NCBI GenBank assembly: GCA_036346405.1
Contig: CM070548.1
Span: 87,193,333 to 87,257,332 of the forward strand
Origin: Phyllostachys edulis
Lineage: Eukaryota > Streptophyta > Magnoliopsida > Poales > Poaceae
Length of the DNA: 64,000 nt
Direction of reading: 5' to 3'
The translations under genes and the position numbers were made by a program. Positions 35,549 through 46,716 of this stretch are shown here, in pieces. The notes below the pieces were generated by a model. That model was not told the DNA's origin, made no database searches, and saw only the letters and a list, made by a program, of their open reading frames with translations. How positions within the stretch are numbered: the stretch's first letter is position 1; each line of letters begins with the position of its first letter.

Positions 35549-35700
35549 GACCATTTGTTCACTGTTCTCTACTATAGATGTTTATGAAGCAAAAGGACCA
35601 TTGACTCTCATCTCTGCAAAGAAATAAGAAATGGTTATGTAGCGCATGAACGTTTTTAATCTAGCAGCGGCAAAAGCAGAATCGACAAAGAGGTCATAGG
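35549..35700. repeat. Local duplication, copy 2, right half
   Basis: Continues copy 2 after the copia element: CGACCATTTGTTC, ATGAAGCAAAAGGACCATTG and GGCAAAAGCAGAATCGACAA align with 29128-29280. Confidence 0.8.
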
Positions 35701-36040
35701 AGAATCGCATAAGCATAAGCAATTAAACTGACCAGTGAACGCAAAACCTGAGGAACTACAAATAAACCGCAAGCATGGCAATTGAAGGTAGGACACAACT
35801 ATCTCTATCTTGTTAGATCATAGAATGCAAATTTTGTTTACAGGAAATCCGCATAGTGAAAGCTTACTAAAAATGTCAAATGAACATAAGCAATTGTAAT
35901 AACGGAAAAAAATTAATCAGGTACCTGCATGAAAGGTCCGATAGATCCTAACATTCCATCCTGAAGAACTTCCAACCTACAAATTTGACATACCCAAATT
36001 AAATGTATGAACCGAGGTAGGATGAATGAAATCTATCCTC

Positions 36041-36131
36041 GTAGGGATACAAAGGGATAAAGAAACTAAGGCCCAAATTGGCAGAGAATGAGAGAAATCA
36101 AGAGAGGGAAAGAGGGGACAACTCACCGGAG
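36041..36131. repeat. Direct duplication of about 90 bp, copy 1
   Basis: GGATACAAAGGGATAAAGAA, then CAAATTGG, GAGAATGAGAGAAAT and GAGAGGGAAAGA, then CAACTCACCG. The same series recurs at 36574-36665. On the minus strand copy 1 reads CGGTGAGTTG, a good splice donor, while copy 2 has CGATGAGTTG. Confidence 0.8.
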
Positions 36132-36573
36132 GCACTCTAAAAGATAAGACAAAACTGAAAATAACACATAATAAAAAACAATTGCATGTGATCAGAAGAT
36201 GACATGATTGAAAGCAATAATGAATTAAATCAAAAATCAAAAGAACATATTAAATGATTCTCTGTTCCTAGAGAAAACCTGAATGCCTTTGATCAACAGT
36301 AGTGTTGCAAGGGACCTTGAATCTGGTTGGATTGGTGACTCTTGCACATATCTATCTGCCAAAATGAAGATATGCATTTTGCTTTTAAGCATCAGTCAGA
36401 TGAAACAAACAATCAATTGTATTCATATGAAACCGAAACACGCCAGGTTTTCTCCAGGAATCACAATCTTATTTTGCAGAGGCTACAGAATGAAAGGATT
36501 CTAAAGGGAGGATCTCCAAGCGACGGCGAATAACAACATTTCCTTAACAGCAAACCAAAGTAATATTTTCCAC

Positions 36574-36665
36574 CGAAGTAACCGGATACAAAGGGATAAA
36601 GAAATTAATTCCAAATTGGAAGAAAATGAGAGAAATGAAGAGAGGGAAAGAAGGGGCAACTCATC
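36574..36665. repeat. Direct duplication of about 90 bp, copy 2
   Basis: Second copy of 36041-36131, about 530 bases to the right, roughly 85-90% similar by eye. Confidence 0.8.
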
Positions 36666-37597
36666 GAAGGTCTGAAAGGATCACCGGACCATGGTCGACC
36701 TGCAGCATGTGAGGTCGGTCAGGCATGTTCGCTGAGTGCCGCATGAGATGTAGTCCTCAATTGTGGAAGGCAGAGAAAGGAGATGATCCATGGAGGTATG
36801 GAGGTCAGCACAGGGCAAGCAGGACGAATGGAGAGAGGAAACTGTACTAGGTTGAGGAAGCCGCCCCATCGGAAAAGGGCAAATCGGGGAAGCGGAGAGC
36901 AAATCGTGCAAGAACAGAACGACGCGCTGGGGAGGATAGGGAGAAGACCAGGACGAGGATGGCGCGTTGCTCAGCCAATCACAATCCCTTTTCCCTGCAG
37001 GTGCTGCTGTCACTCACCATCGCAACCCCAGTGTTTCCATCCCCTTACCCTCCATCACCGAAATAGCAGCAAGAACCCTAGCGAAGGGACGATGGGCGAC
37101 ACAGGTAGCAAGCGAACAAACGAACCGACGACAAGGGAGAAGCGAAGCAAGAAACTGAGGCTTAAAGAGGAAGAACCGAGCAGAAACGTGTATGAAGAGA
37201 GTGTGGGGAACGCGAATGACGGGAGGAAGAACCCAGAAGAAACGCGGATGAAGATATTACGGGGAATGCAAATGATGGGCGACGCGCATATGTAGACATG
37301 ATCTGCCCTCCCTCGTTTGGTCCGTCCGTTCCACGGTCGTGAGCCGAAGCAGCAAACGCAACGTGAAAAGGCATGCGCCCGTGCGAACCAGGCACGACGA
37401 GCGGAAAAGATAAGAAATAGTAAACCACACTAACGCGAACGAAACAGATGGAAGGAGGCTTGCGTGGTGCACAGCGGAGGCGTAACTGGCCAAACCGAGC
37501 GACTAGCCGGATAACTGAGAACAGGACGCATTGGGACGTGTTCACCGCAAAGAACCACATCAGCTGCACACGCGGACGAAGCCAAGTGGTGGACTTA

Positions 37598-37953
37598 GAG
37601 CGTGTTTGCTTCGATGCCTGTGGCAAATCTGCCTGGCTGGACATGTCCCTTCTCGCTGCCTTCTCACTGTTTGGATTAATACCTGCGCCAGGCTCCCAGG
37701 CTAGGTAGGCTAGCAGCCCAAGCGTCCAAATCCGGCGCTTGGGAGTGGTGCCTGGGAGGAAGCTCCTCTCTCCACTGTTTATTGCTTTTATCCAACGGTC
37801 TATTTTTCATTCACCAATTCCAAGCATAGGTTTCTAACCAAACAACTCATCTTTAGATTTACCTAGCCAGGCAAAAATCATCTACTTTTCAGGCTATCTC
37901 CAGGCACCACTTTTTCTCAAGCATGAAGTCCAGATCACTAACCAAACAAGCCT
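37598..37953. mobile_element. Tourist-like MITE, TSD TTA
   Basis: Left end GAGCGTGTTTGCTTCGA and inverted right end AGGCTTGTTTGGTTAGT form imperfect terminal inverted repeats. TTA flanks both sides (37595-37597 and 37954-37956), as for PIF/Harbinger-derived Tourist MITEs. Length is 356 bp with no coding capacity. Confidence 0.7.
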
Positions 37954-37956
37954 TTA

Positions 37957-38940
37957 ATGTACGGAGTTCATGTGAACACAGCGATTTCATCCGACATAAT
38001 ACTAGGGAAGATGCATTGTGAGTAGTAAACAAAGGAGTTAGAACTTACATGCGTATGTCTCATGGCAATATGTCCTGAAAAGCTAACGAGGTATGTACAG
38101 TGACCTCCTTTCCTTTGAGTTGTCATATTCAGATCAGGATTAATCAATTCGTACTACTACACGTCAATGATTTGTGCCCAGTTGGGTTACCGCAGCGACC
38201 TACTATTGATTGTATCTCCATCGCCTGGACAAGGACAGCCATCGGCACTATGGTAAAAGTAGCATGAATTAGCATTAGACAAAAAGGTGTCACATGACTT
38301 CAATTAGGTCCTGAATTTCGGGTGAGCGTTGATTGGTTGCTCTAGCGCATATGGTCATTGCTCATGTGGCCTCCTTGTCTCCGTGTCATTCCCTCCACTG
38401 CTAATCCAGAGACCTTGGTATCTCTGTCTTGTGTCGACCATGCACCCCCATTCGTTCCACTGCTCTCACATAAGCATTAATTTGAAAACAAACTCTTTGG
38501 GCGACATTTCAGGCCGCGGGCCACTGCAAAATCATTATGCAAATCGTTCTTAATTAAGCCAAGCATCACAGTTCTACCAAAAAAAAAAGAAAAAAAAAGA
38601 GGCAAGCATCACGTTGAGATTCTTCCAGTCTATCAGGGTTGAGATCTATTGTACGTGCAAATTAAAGTACGGTTATTCCTTAAAAATTGTAGTTACCGAA
38701 TGACTCTTCTAGAGCGCAATAGTGGGCACACAATTGGACAAGGTTGCAAATCCACCCGTACAGGCTGAAAACTCGTTTCTACCTCGATCTGTACAAGGTT
38801 TTTCCCATCGCGCCATTGTTTTTTTTTTTTTGTAGTTACCACTTACCACTTGGAAAGAAAATCCTAGGAGACCCATCACCTTCAGACTCTTACCGTCTTG
38901 CTAGACCTCATCAATCTCATTGCACGTGATAGAATAAATT
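37957..38940. other. Intergenic, no gene recognised
   Basis: AT-rich sequence with two A-runs (38578-38600) and a T-run (38819-38831). No coding region or element ends seen. Confidence 0.3.
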
Positions 38941-38969
38941 AGGGAGCGACTAGGAATCAGATGTACGGA

Positions 38970-39300
38970 TAGATGCTCCCACCCGTACGGTCCAAACCAA
39001 GTATAAAATCTATATTCATTGAAGATTGGTGTAAAATTGCAAAACAACAAAAATATGATTCAGAAAATCAAAAGTTACATTGTTGCAACATTCTAAATAC
39101 ACAGATGCAACAATCAAAACTCTTGGTTGCAACATCCCTAGACACGGTTGCAACATCCCCGGACAATGGTTGCAACATCACAAATAAAAAACAAAGCGTC
39201 TGGAAAAAAATGTGTTGAAAAAAATTGCAACATCGTCGTGAACCGTATGCAACATTTTTTTTTTCTACGAATACAACATTTCATCAAAATCCGAAAATCA
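38970..39300. repeat. TTGCAACAT-rich dispersed repeat, copy 1
   Basis: At least eight copies of (T)TGCAACA(T) with variable spacers. The same kind of sequence occurs at 45100-45480. Both are followed by a GC-rich patch (39310-39760; 45480-45700), so both may be parts of the same transposon family with different captured DNA. Element ends were not found. Confidence 0.55.
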
Positions 39301-39309
39301 ATAAAAGGA

Positions 39310-40378
39310 GAGAGAGGAACCGAGCTATAGGCGAGCCCGAGCGAGCCGAGCCACGCCTTCCTCACGATCGGCATGTAGAGAGCCTGGGTGGTCATGGCCG
39401 CCGGCCTCTACAAGACACGATCAGACTACCTTGTCTTGGCGAGGACTCAGAGCCCGCCAATTGATCGCCTCCTTAGCCTTCTCACGGAAGTCCTCGAACA
39501 CGAGTACCACCATCATAGAAGATGGTCACGGTCTTGGCCGAAAGCGCCCGAGTACTGACAGGAATCCCATGGCGCCTTGGAGAAGGCTCGTGCGTGGAGA
39601 CTGTGAGGTGCGGGTGTCTCTGAGCAAAGCCACATGGGAGGGATGTGGGGTGGTGTGAGTAGTGAGTGAAGACAGCTTGAAACTGCTCGGGAAGATGGGA
39701 AGCATTTGGTGGAGAGTGGTTAAAAGGACAGGTGGGCTCTGGTGGCGTGTCCGATTTTTATTCCCCCAGCCGGACGTATGCATATTATCAATTCCCAATA
39801 AATATTTAACTATTTTTTTTTTGCATGACCACGTATCATGATCTAAATTAAGGGTATAGATTTGAGGATATCTAGTAGGATTTATTTCCTACCACTTGTG
39901 TTGATCTTCACCTTTTTCTCTGACTTTTCAGCCCTCCTCACTTCCGAGTTCTGAGTACTCACCCGGCCAGCACACAGCGGGCGCACTGCACCAAAACACA
40001 GTGTAGATACTACAAAAGAACTCAGCTTTTTGATCATTTGATGCCTATTCTACTGGGAGCAGGCCGAGAGAGAGAGACCTGTGCCACTGCCGAAGCACAG
40101 CTCTCACCTGCGCCAATCCAGTACTGTTCCTACGCGCGCGCCCAAACCTTATCATTTCCCCATATACCCGCCCACCACTAGAGAGAGAGAAAATACGCAT
40201 GCAACCAACGCGAGAGGCCCAGAATCTCAGATGCATACAGCTAGGTCGGCAGCAGCAAATAAGCGATAAGTAGAGGGGGTGGTGTGGTACGCGGACTTCG
40301 TTCGTCGGCAATTAAGAGCATCGCGACACCGAGAAGCGGCCACGCACGCACCGGGAGCGAGAGAGCCCATCGACGACC
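39310..40378 (+). promoter_or_regulatory. Upstream region of the bHLH gene
   Basis: From 39310 to 39760 the sequence is GC-rich and belongs to the repeat to its left. From 39860 on it is probably the proximal upstream region and leader of the bHLH gene, with CCCCATATACCC near 40156 as a weak TATA-like site and GAGAGAGAGA runs at 40068 and 40180. No defined binding site can be claimed. Confidence 0.35.
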
Positions 40379-42987
40379 ATGACACTAGTAGACGCGCTGT
40401 GCAGCGCGCCCAGCGACGCCGCGCTCATCTACGACACCTTCAACGCCGCCTCCGCCGCGGGCTTCCTCTTCGACAATGCCGCGGCTTTCTGCGACGCTGG
40501 CATTGTCGTCGGCCCCGCGCACCCGCAGGCGGCCGAGGCGCCGGGGTTGGCTGAGGGAGCCGTGGCGGCGCCCGTGGAGAAGCAGGCGACGTCGGCGCCG
40601 CCCAGGAGGAAGCGTCGGCGGCGGGCGAGGAGCTGCAAGTCGAGGGAGGAGACCGAGAGCCAGCGGATGACGCACATCGCCGTGGAGCGCAACCGCCGGC
40701 GCCAGATGAACGAGTACCTGGCCGTGCTCCGGTTGCTCATGCCGGAGTCCTACGTCCAGAGGGTACGTACACGCGCCCGCACGTCTCTCTCATCGCTTTC
40801 ACTCTTAGCAAACCGACATTACTTCGAGTCAAGCGTTCCTTTCTTCGTTTGTTCTGTATCTGCGTGCTCCCGTTCGTCAAAGAACAAGAAAGCGATGCCG
40901 GAGAAACTGGCGATGGCGAGAATGGTGAAAGAATGTTTGTTTGGCCGAAAGAGACCCGCCGTTACTATTGAGGATTCATGGCGCTTTCTCTTTTCTAGGG
41001 CAAATATGCCTATATAAACATGCCCTATGCCTCTTCTGTACTGCTCGATCTCTTTCTTCAGGAGAAGTATCCATTCTTGTCCAGACACCAGCACACGATT
41101 AATGTGTCCCCTATATCAAATTTGTGTAGGGTTGGCAGGGAAAGTCCAACTGAAACTTTCTTTGATTGCCTTAATTTCCTCTAGTTTTTCAGAGAAGTAT
41201 ACTAGTATAATTGATTGCTCGACGGGTTCCCTGTACTTCCCTGACAAAATCAATGCTTTCCTGTTCTTCATAAAACCTTGTAGGGTGACCAAGCATCGAT
41301 TGTTGGAGGGGCAATAGAGTTCGTGAAGGAGCTTGAGCAGCAGCTGCAGTCCCTGGAAGCGCAGAAGCGAACGCTGGTTCATCAACACAAGGCAAAATGT
41401 GACGCGATGCCGATGCATACAGGCAGTACCAACGCTACCACCTGCATGGAGTCGACGAGCAACTGCAGCAGCAGCGTCACTGAGGACGCGTGCGACGCGC
41501 CCCCATTTGCGCAGTTCTTCACGTACCCGCAGTACGTGTGGTGCCACTTGCCGCGCGACTCCACCGCGGCGTCGGCGACGCTCCCGGCCGATAACTGGTC
41601 CGGGGTGGCCGACATCGAGGTGAACCTGGTCGAGACGCACGCCAACGTCCGCATCATGTCCCCTCGGCGGCCGGGGCAGCTGCTCAAGATGATCGCCGGG
41701 CTACAGGCGCTCCGGCTCACCGTGCTGCACCTCAACGTCACCGCGCTGGACTACCTGGTGCTCTACTCCCTTAGCGTCAAGGTACGTACGTCAGTACCGT
41801 GTACGTGTGCGGCCGCAGTGATTTCAGTTTTCTAAACGCCAAGTGACACTTTTTTTCAGCCTTACTGCATTTCATACACATGTCCCACTGAAACATGTAC
41901 CAATGCATTTGCGCGCCACAGCTAGTTCGCACGTTAGGCTCTCGGATCGAGTGATACCAATGCGAAAGTTTGTGTGTGTCTCTACACATGATTTAGGAAT
42001 CATGAGATCACTCTGCACCTGCAGGAAACATAATTAATTAATCGATTACTACTAGCAATTCACGCTTGTGTTTGATTTGGTGTCTGAAAACAAAACGTGT
42101 CAGATATTCCCCTGCCTGCACTGCCCTTGGATGAATAGACCGAACATCCATGGGTCATCACATCAACGCAGTCGAGTTCGATCAAGAGCATTGTTGTTCG
42201 AGGCGCATCAAAAATTTCAAAACTTTGATCAGAATCCGATGGACCTGACTAGAACCCTGGACACCTGAGTCTTTTCTTGCTTCCCCTCGGCACGATTTAA
42301 TGGCACAGGACTGAAGAGAGAGGTGTTCGCTTTTGACCGGAGATTTCAGTGAGAGGGGAAAGCCCTTTGCTGCCATGGGGCCATGCTGTGGTGATCGAGC
42401 TGCAGCTAAGGACTTGTCAGTGCTGTCATGTCTCCATGGAGCGTGCAGTACTAGTACTCTAGTTCCTAGTAAACACTATCCCGAGCTGTAGTAGTGTCAC
42501 ACTCCATGAAAAAATATTGCTCCTATATCTGTCAGTCTAAATAGACAGAATACACTGCCAGGCAGAATCTTTTTTCCTGAACTGATCAACTGAGTCGGGC
42601 TGTAGATTGAGTTTGGCATCGAGAAATGAGCAGAAAAGGCTAGCTAGCAAGCTTAGCTAGACAGTGTACGTGTTGCTGCTCCCTTGTGCTATTTTAGCCA
42701 TGGCAGTGTGCGACAGTTCCCCTATGGAATCTACGGGATAGTTTACGACTAGTAGCAGATTCCCTCCCTCCCTGACCGGCCATTGCACATGTGTCTCAGT
42801 GCCTGTGCCTTGTTCAGTTCTTTGTTTATGCGTACTAGCTCATGTTTAATACTTTGCGTGTGCGCTGCAGGTGGAGGAAGGGTGCAGCCTGACGACGGTG
42901 GACGATATCGCCGCGGCGGTGCATCATGTGCTCTGCATCGTCGACGCGGAGATGACCTCGCAGCAGCTCCACGCCGTCGGGCAATAG
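40379..42987 (+). CDS. Subgroup Ia-type bHLH transcription factor, three exons, 332 aa
   Basis: Exons are 40379-40762, 41284-41781 and 42871-42987. Both introns are phase 0 with GT-AG ends (AGG|GTACGT..TGTAG|GGT and AAG|GTACGT..CTGCAG|GTG). Residues 75-89 form a basic nuclear-localisation stretch (RRKRRRRARSCK). The bHLH spans about 94-147: RMTHIAVERNRRRQMNEYL carries H99, E103 and R107, the H-E-R set that contacts E-box/G-box DNA, and helix 2 reads GDQASIVGGAIEFVKELEQQ. Residues 238-320 resemble the ACT-like dimerisation domain of plant bHLHs. This layout and the QRMTHIAVERNRR signature fit subgroup Ia (the SPCH/MUTE/FAMA and bHLH94/96 group). It lacks features that would let me name the exact orthologue; bHLH94/96-like is my guess. 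Frame and splice sites look intact, so it is probably functional. Confidence 0.93.
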
Positions 42988-43435
42988 GCGGCGACGACGG
43001 TGGTGGCCGCGGAGAGAGGCCACATACATGTATCGAGCTAGCTAGCGTCATGACGCCAATCACGCACCGCGGCTAATGTCGCTGTAGCACTGTGTATATC
43101 GCGCTGCCGGTTTTTGTCCCCGCAACATTTTGCCAAGTCCAGTGGAATATGGCGGTGTAGTGGCCTCCTGGCCCGTCGGTTTAGCTGCAATGTTATGCGT
43201 TTCTTTCGATATATGATGCACGGTTGGCTCCAGATTCTGAAAAACGTTCTTTTGTTGCACGGTGGTTCACCTGTCTGTCCTGGCAGCGTGGCAACAACTC
43301 TGAGCTCAAAACTTTTTTATGGGAACTCTGAGCTCGAACTTGACTATCTTTGCAAGAAGCGGTTCGAAATCCCTTCAAGAATCCTATGTTTTAAAAGGGG
43401 TCTAATGGAATTTGTGATTTGTGTAGCCTCGTGGT
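42988..43435 (+). other. Probable 3' UTR and downstream region of the bHLH gene
   Basis: Follows the TAG at 42985-42987. No AATAAA was found; the transcript end is not defined. Frames on both strands lack domains. Confidence 0.4.
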
Positions 43436-43876
43436 TAGGGATGGCAACATGGCTATTTCCCACGGATAATGTCCTCCTATCCCCACTCCCTGTTTAGCTA
43501 TCAGTGGCAACTTTCCTTCCGTCTCCATCCTCGCCGGGGAATTGGCGGAGAACCGGTCCAATAAGAACCTAATCTCGAATGATATTGAGATAATTCCATA
43601 AAATTTATCATATGGTTCCGTAGAAATCGTAAAATTATTAATACATAAGATGGTAGAATAATATCAAATGAGTTATATATAATATAGATTATACCAAAAT
43701 ATATTAGGCAAGAGATAAAATATCTATGTTTTATCAGGGATTTAGCGGGGATAGAGGAGGCATTCCTATCCCCATCATCATATAAGATAGCAGGGAGAAA
43801 ATTTCCTGCATGCCCATCCCCTAACGCTGGAATTCTCTACGGGTTAGCAGGAGACGGAGCTCACTGCCACCCCCTA
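43436..43876. mobile_element. hAT-like MITE, degraded
   Basis: Left end TAGGGATGGCAACA and right end TGCCACCCCCTA form a terminal inverted repeat of the hAT type (TAGGGGTGGCAA). Flanking octamers CTCGTGGT and CTGTTGGA agree at 5 of 8 positions, which is compatible with a decayed TSD. The interior contains AT-rich sequence and CCCATCCCC/GGGGATAG blocks. Confidence 0.6.
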
Positions 43877-43884
43877 CTGTTGGA

Positions 43885-45060
43885 CTACAGGCAAATACCG
43901 GAGTGGGCTGAAATAGCAAATATGGGCTTCGGTTCGTCGCCCTTATTGACCTTTCCAGAATAAGGGTTCGTTTGGCGACGAGCAGGGCTTGAATCTCGGA
44001 AATGGCTAGAATCCTGGCCCGTGCATGAACTCGAACCAGGCCATGCGGTTTTGGGCCTCTAGCTTTTGCTCGAGTCTGCTCGACCAATGCTAAGCCCAGC
44101 TGAACTGAATGTTAGAGCGGGTCAGTCAATCAGCCACCGTTCAGCTGCTCTGCCAGTAGCTAGTCTGTCCATGGTTACATTTCATCGTGCAACCCGACAA
44201 CAGGTAGTCAAGTACCTTTTTCAGGTTCTATCATTTGTGAGGTATGTGATCTGTATAACATATTTTCAAAATCGCTAGTAGGATGGCTTTATTGCATGTA
44301 TTAACGAAGACCATATTAACACGAAATCTTTGGAGTTGTAGAAGAACTTACTTTGCTAGTGCTAAAGAATCCCTGTCTGCCTATGGAGGGGATGGCCACG
44401 GGTGACAATGCAAATTCGTCCAGCCGGCAGCCCAAGAAGCTCCAGATCCAAACTTCGGCTCAATTTTATAGCCAAATCCCCAGGGAAATACTACACACTT
44501 TGCATTGACCTGTCTGAACAGATGTAGCACCAACACAAGACTTCTTTTCTGTCTCTCCCCCCAGATGCCATGTGCAAGCCTGACACAACGACATAAAGAA
44601 AAGCCCGACATTTTGGACCGTCCGGCCAATCGTCTTTTTACTTACAAATCACTCAACGATGGGATCATGCCGTGCATTGTTCCAAGCCTCTAGTAGTGCA
44701 GTGATCTCAAGTATATTGAATCACTTCCCTATGTAGAATCCATCTAGAGTACTTAAACATTTTCGGCAATGTTGACTAGCCTTCTTTATCATTCTCTGAG
44801 GCTACAAACTTGCAATAACCAGACAGATCACATGCGTGATGGAAGCAAAAGTCGCGCTAAGCAGCTTATGATTAGTCAGATAAACTCCCACGCACCGACT
44901 ACCTTTCAATAACAACGATTCATCGGCTTTCTAGAAAAGTATAGGCCAAAACATCGCGTAAATTCCACATCAGCACACTCTAAACAAGGGGCTTGATGCC
45001 AAAATGTACGGATGTAAATGTGTAAGCATCAATACACTAAGGGTGCAATTAGTGCTCCGA
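43885..45060. other. Intergenic, no gene recognised
   Basis: Unique-looking sequence with short open frames on both strands and no domain or element ends. Confidence 0.35.
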
Positions 45061-45099
45061 CATCATACACTCTGATCCTAACATCTGGTCACAACTTGC

Positions 45100-45490
45100 G
45101 CAACATTTGAAACTTGCAACATTTAAAAATTACTTATGAAATATTTTGATTTCATGTATGCAACAAAATTTCACAGCACAAAAAACTCATCACAACTTCG
45201 AGTGAATGCAACACGAAGGAAGAACGGGTGCAACATTTAAAACTGTGTTTCAAACTAGGTAGGGGAAATAAGATGCAACATCTTAGAATCAGAATCCCAA
45301 CGTTTCAAAAATTGTTGCAACATTTGAAAACACCTATTGCAACATCTCGTGAATGACCATACAACATTTAAAGGCTTCTTGTGTAACAAATCAAACACAG
45401 TGAAAAAATCCAACAGAAGGACTTCTTGTGCAACAAATCAAACACACCGTTGCAACAAAAAAAAAACTCTTGCCGCAACATTTGATACAA
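45100..45490. repeat. TTGCAACAT-rich dispersed repeat, copy 2
   Basis: About twelve copies of (T)TGCAACA or GCAACATTT in 390 bases, as at 38970-39300. The GC-rich DNA that follows (45480-45700) encodes only low-complexity frames on both strands. Confidence 0.55.
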
Positions 45491-45499
45491 CGTGCCGCC

Positions 45500-46716
45500 T
45501 CCCGCCGGCCGTTCCAGCGCACCGCCTCGCCACCGGACATGCCCGGGTGCCGCTGCTGCCTTCTCAGCCTTCGCCACATGCCACTCGCCTCCTGGGCCTC
45601 TGCCGCTCCGACACCACCCCAGCCACCGGCCATCGCTTGACTCCACGGCAGCATCGATGGTGCTACCGCGCCGCTTGAGCTCCCCTGACCCTCTTTTCTC
45701 CTCCACTGCTCCCTAATTGATCCTGTGGTTGATGATCCACAGCTTGGTGGATTAGGATTTGATGGATAGAGATTGGACGGAGAAGGGGTTTTTGGATTTT
45801 GTTTTGGCTTGACTGTGGTGAGACCGACCACCAAACAAAACAGCTGTCTTGCTTCCGGCAACATCTGGATGCCATTTGCAGCTTAGGAGAACAGAAAAAC
45901 TTTAAGATGTTTGGTGACCCCTGAGATTACTGGGTTCAAGTACAACTTTCACAGATATACGGTTGATGATCTAGCTACCGCATCAACCCAATCCCCAACT
46001 GCAATTTGACATATGAAAAACACATTTTATTAGAAGACCGACACCCAACCACAGGATGCCCACCCACTTTGTTGTACTAAGTACACGGCACTCGAATGAA
46101 GGGGATGTGTTGCCCGATGTCTATTCGGCGGGCATTATTAGCAGCAAGGCACTGGTCACCTAACAAGACCAAACATCTGCACAGCAGAACCAAATCAGGT
46201 TCGAATCCAGCTTGAGTTGAGAAATCACGTTGAAGTGGCCACGGTTCCCATTTCCACACGCATCCCCAAATGGTTGTTCTACATTGACGGGCACCTAGAA
46301 ATGCACACAGAAGGTAGGGGAAAACAATCTGAAACGGACACACTTCTCATTGGGAGAAAACCCTTTGCCTAATACTTAACTCACTAATCCAGAGAGAATG
46401 CTCTGGAGCAGAATCCAATCGTATCGAGAGAAGAGGGGCAAGATGGGAGAAAGAAAAAAAGGGAAAACTTTTCAAGCCCTGTACAATTATCCAGTAGAAG
46501 CACCAAGCAGGTGCAGATCTCACCAGTCACCAGGCATTGCAGAGGAAGGAGGATTTCTGCAGCATGTGGCATCACAAGAAGAGATCATAACGATGAAATG
46601 TCCAGACTTTGATGCAGCTGGCAGTCTGGCACCTTGATTTCCACCGGAAGCACACAAAAGTATCATCATGTCATGTGTTCTAGTTAAAAGAACCTCTGAA
46701 AATTACACGGAATGCC
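45500..46716. other. Spacer downstream of the RING-H2 gene
   Basis: No supported gene. The part from 46350 to 46716 may be the 3' UTR of the RING-H2 gene, which is read leftward and stops at 46717. No poly(A) signal could be assigned. Confidence 0.35.

Larger units (their letters stand above)
35930..37060 (-). pseudogene. Possible remnant of an unidentified minus-strand gene
   Basis: Several short minus-strand segments have exon features. About 35934-35985 gives LEVLQDGMLGSIGPFMQ followed by GTACCT. About 36280-36355 gives RYVQESPIQPDSRSLATLLL and IKGIQ between a GGCAG acceptor and a GTTTTC donor. About 37030-37055 gives MEGKGMETLGLR before GATGGTGAGT. They may belong to one gene whose start is near 37050 and whose 3' part was split by the copia insertion (see 28245-28455). 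No family is recognised, and a plus-strand frame at 36342-36533 (ending RLQNERILKGGSPSDGE) competes for part of the region. Confidence 0.3.

Noticed and set aside
39138..39798. Minus-strand frames such as one containing GFLSVLGRFRPRP
   Set aside because: Could be a captured fragment but no family is recognised and the frames are broken; left as part of the repeat description.
41116..41741. Minus-strand frames of 119-174 codons
   Set aside because: Antisense to exon 2 of the bHLH gene and explained by its codon composition.
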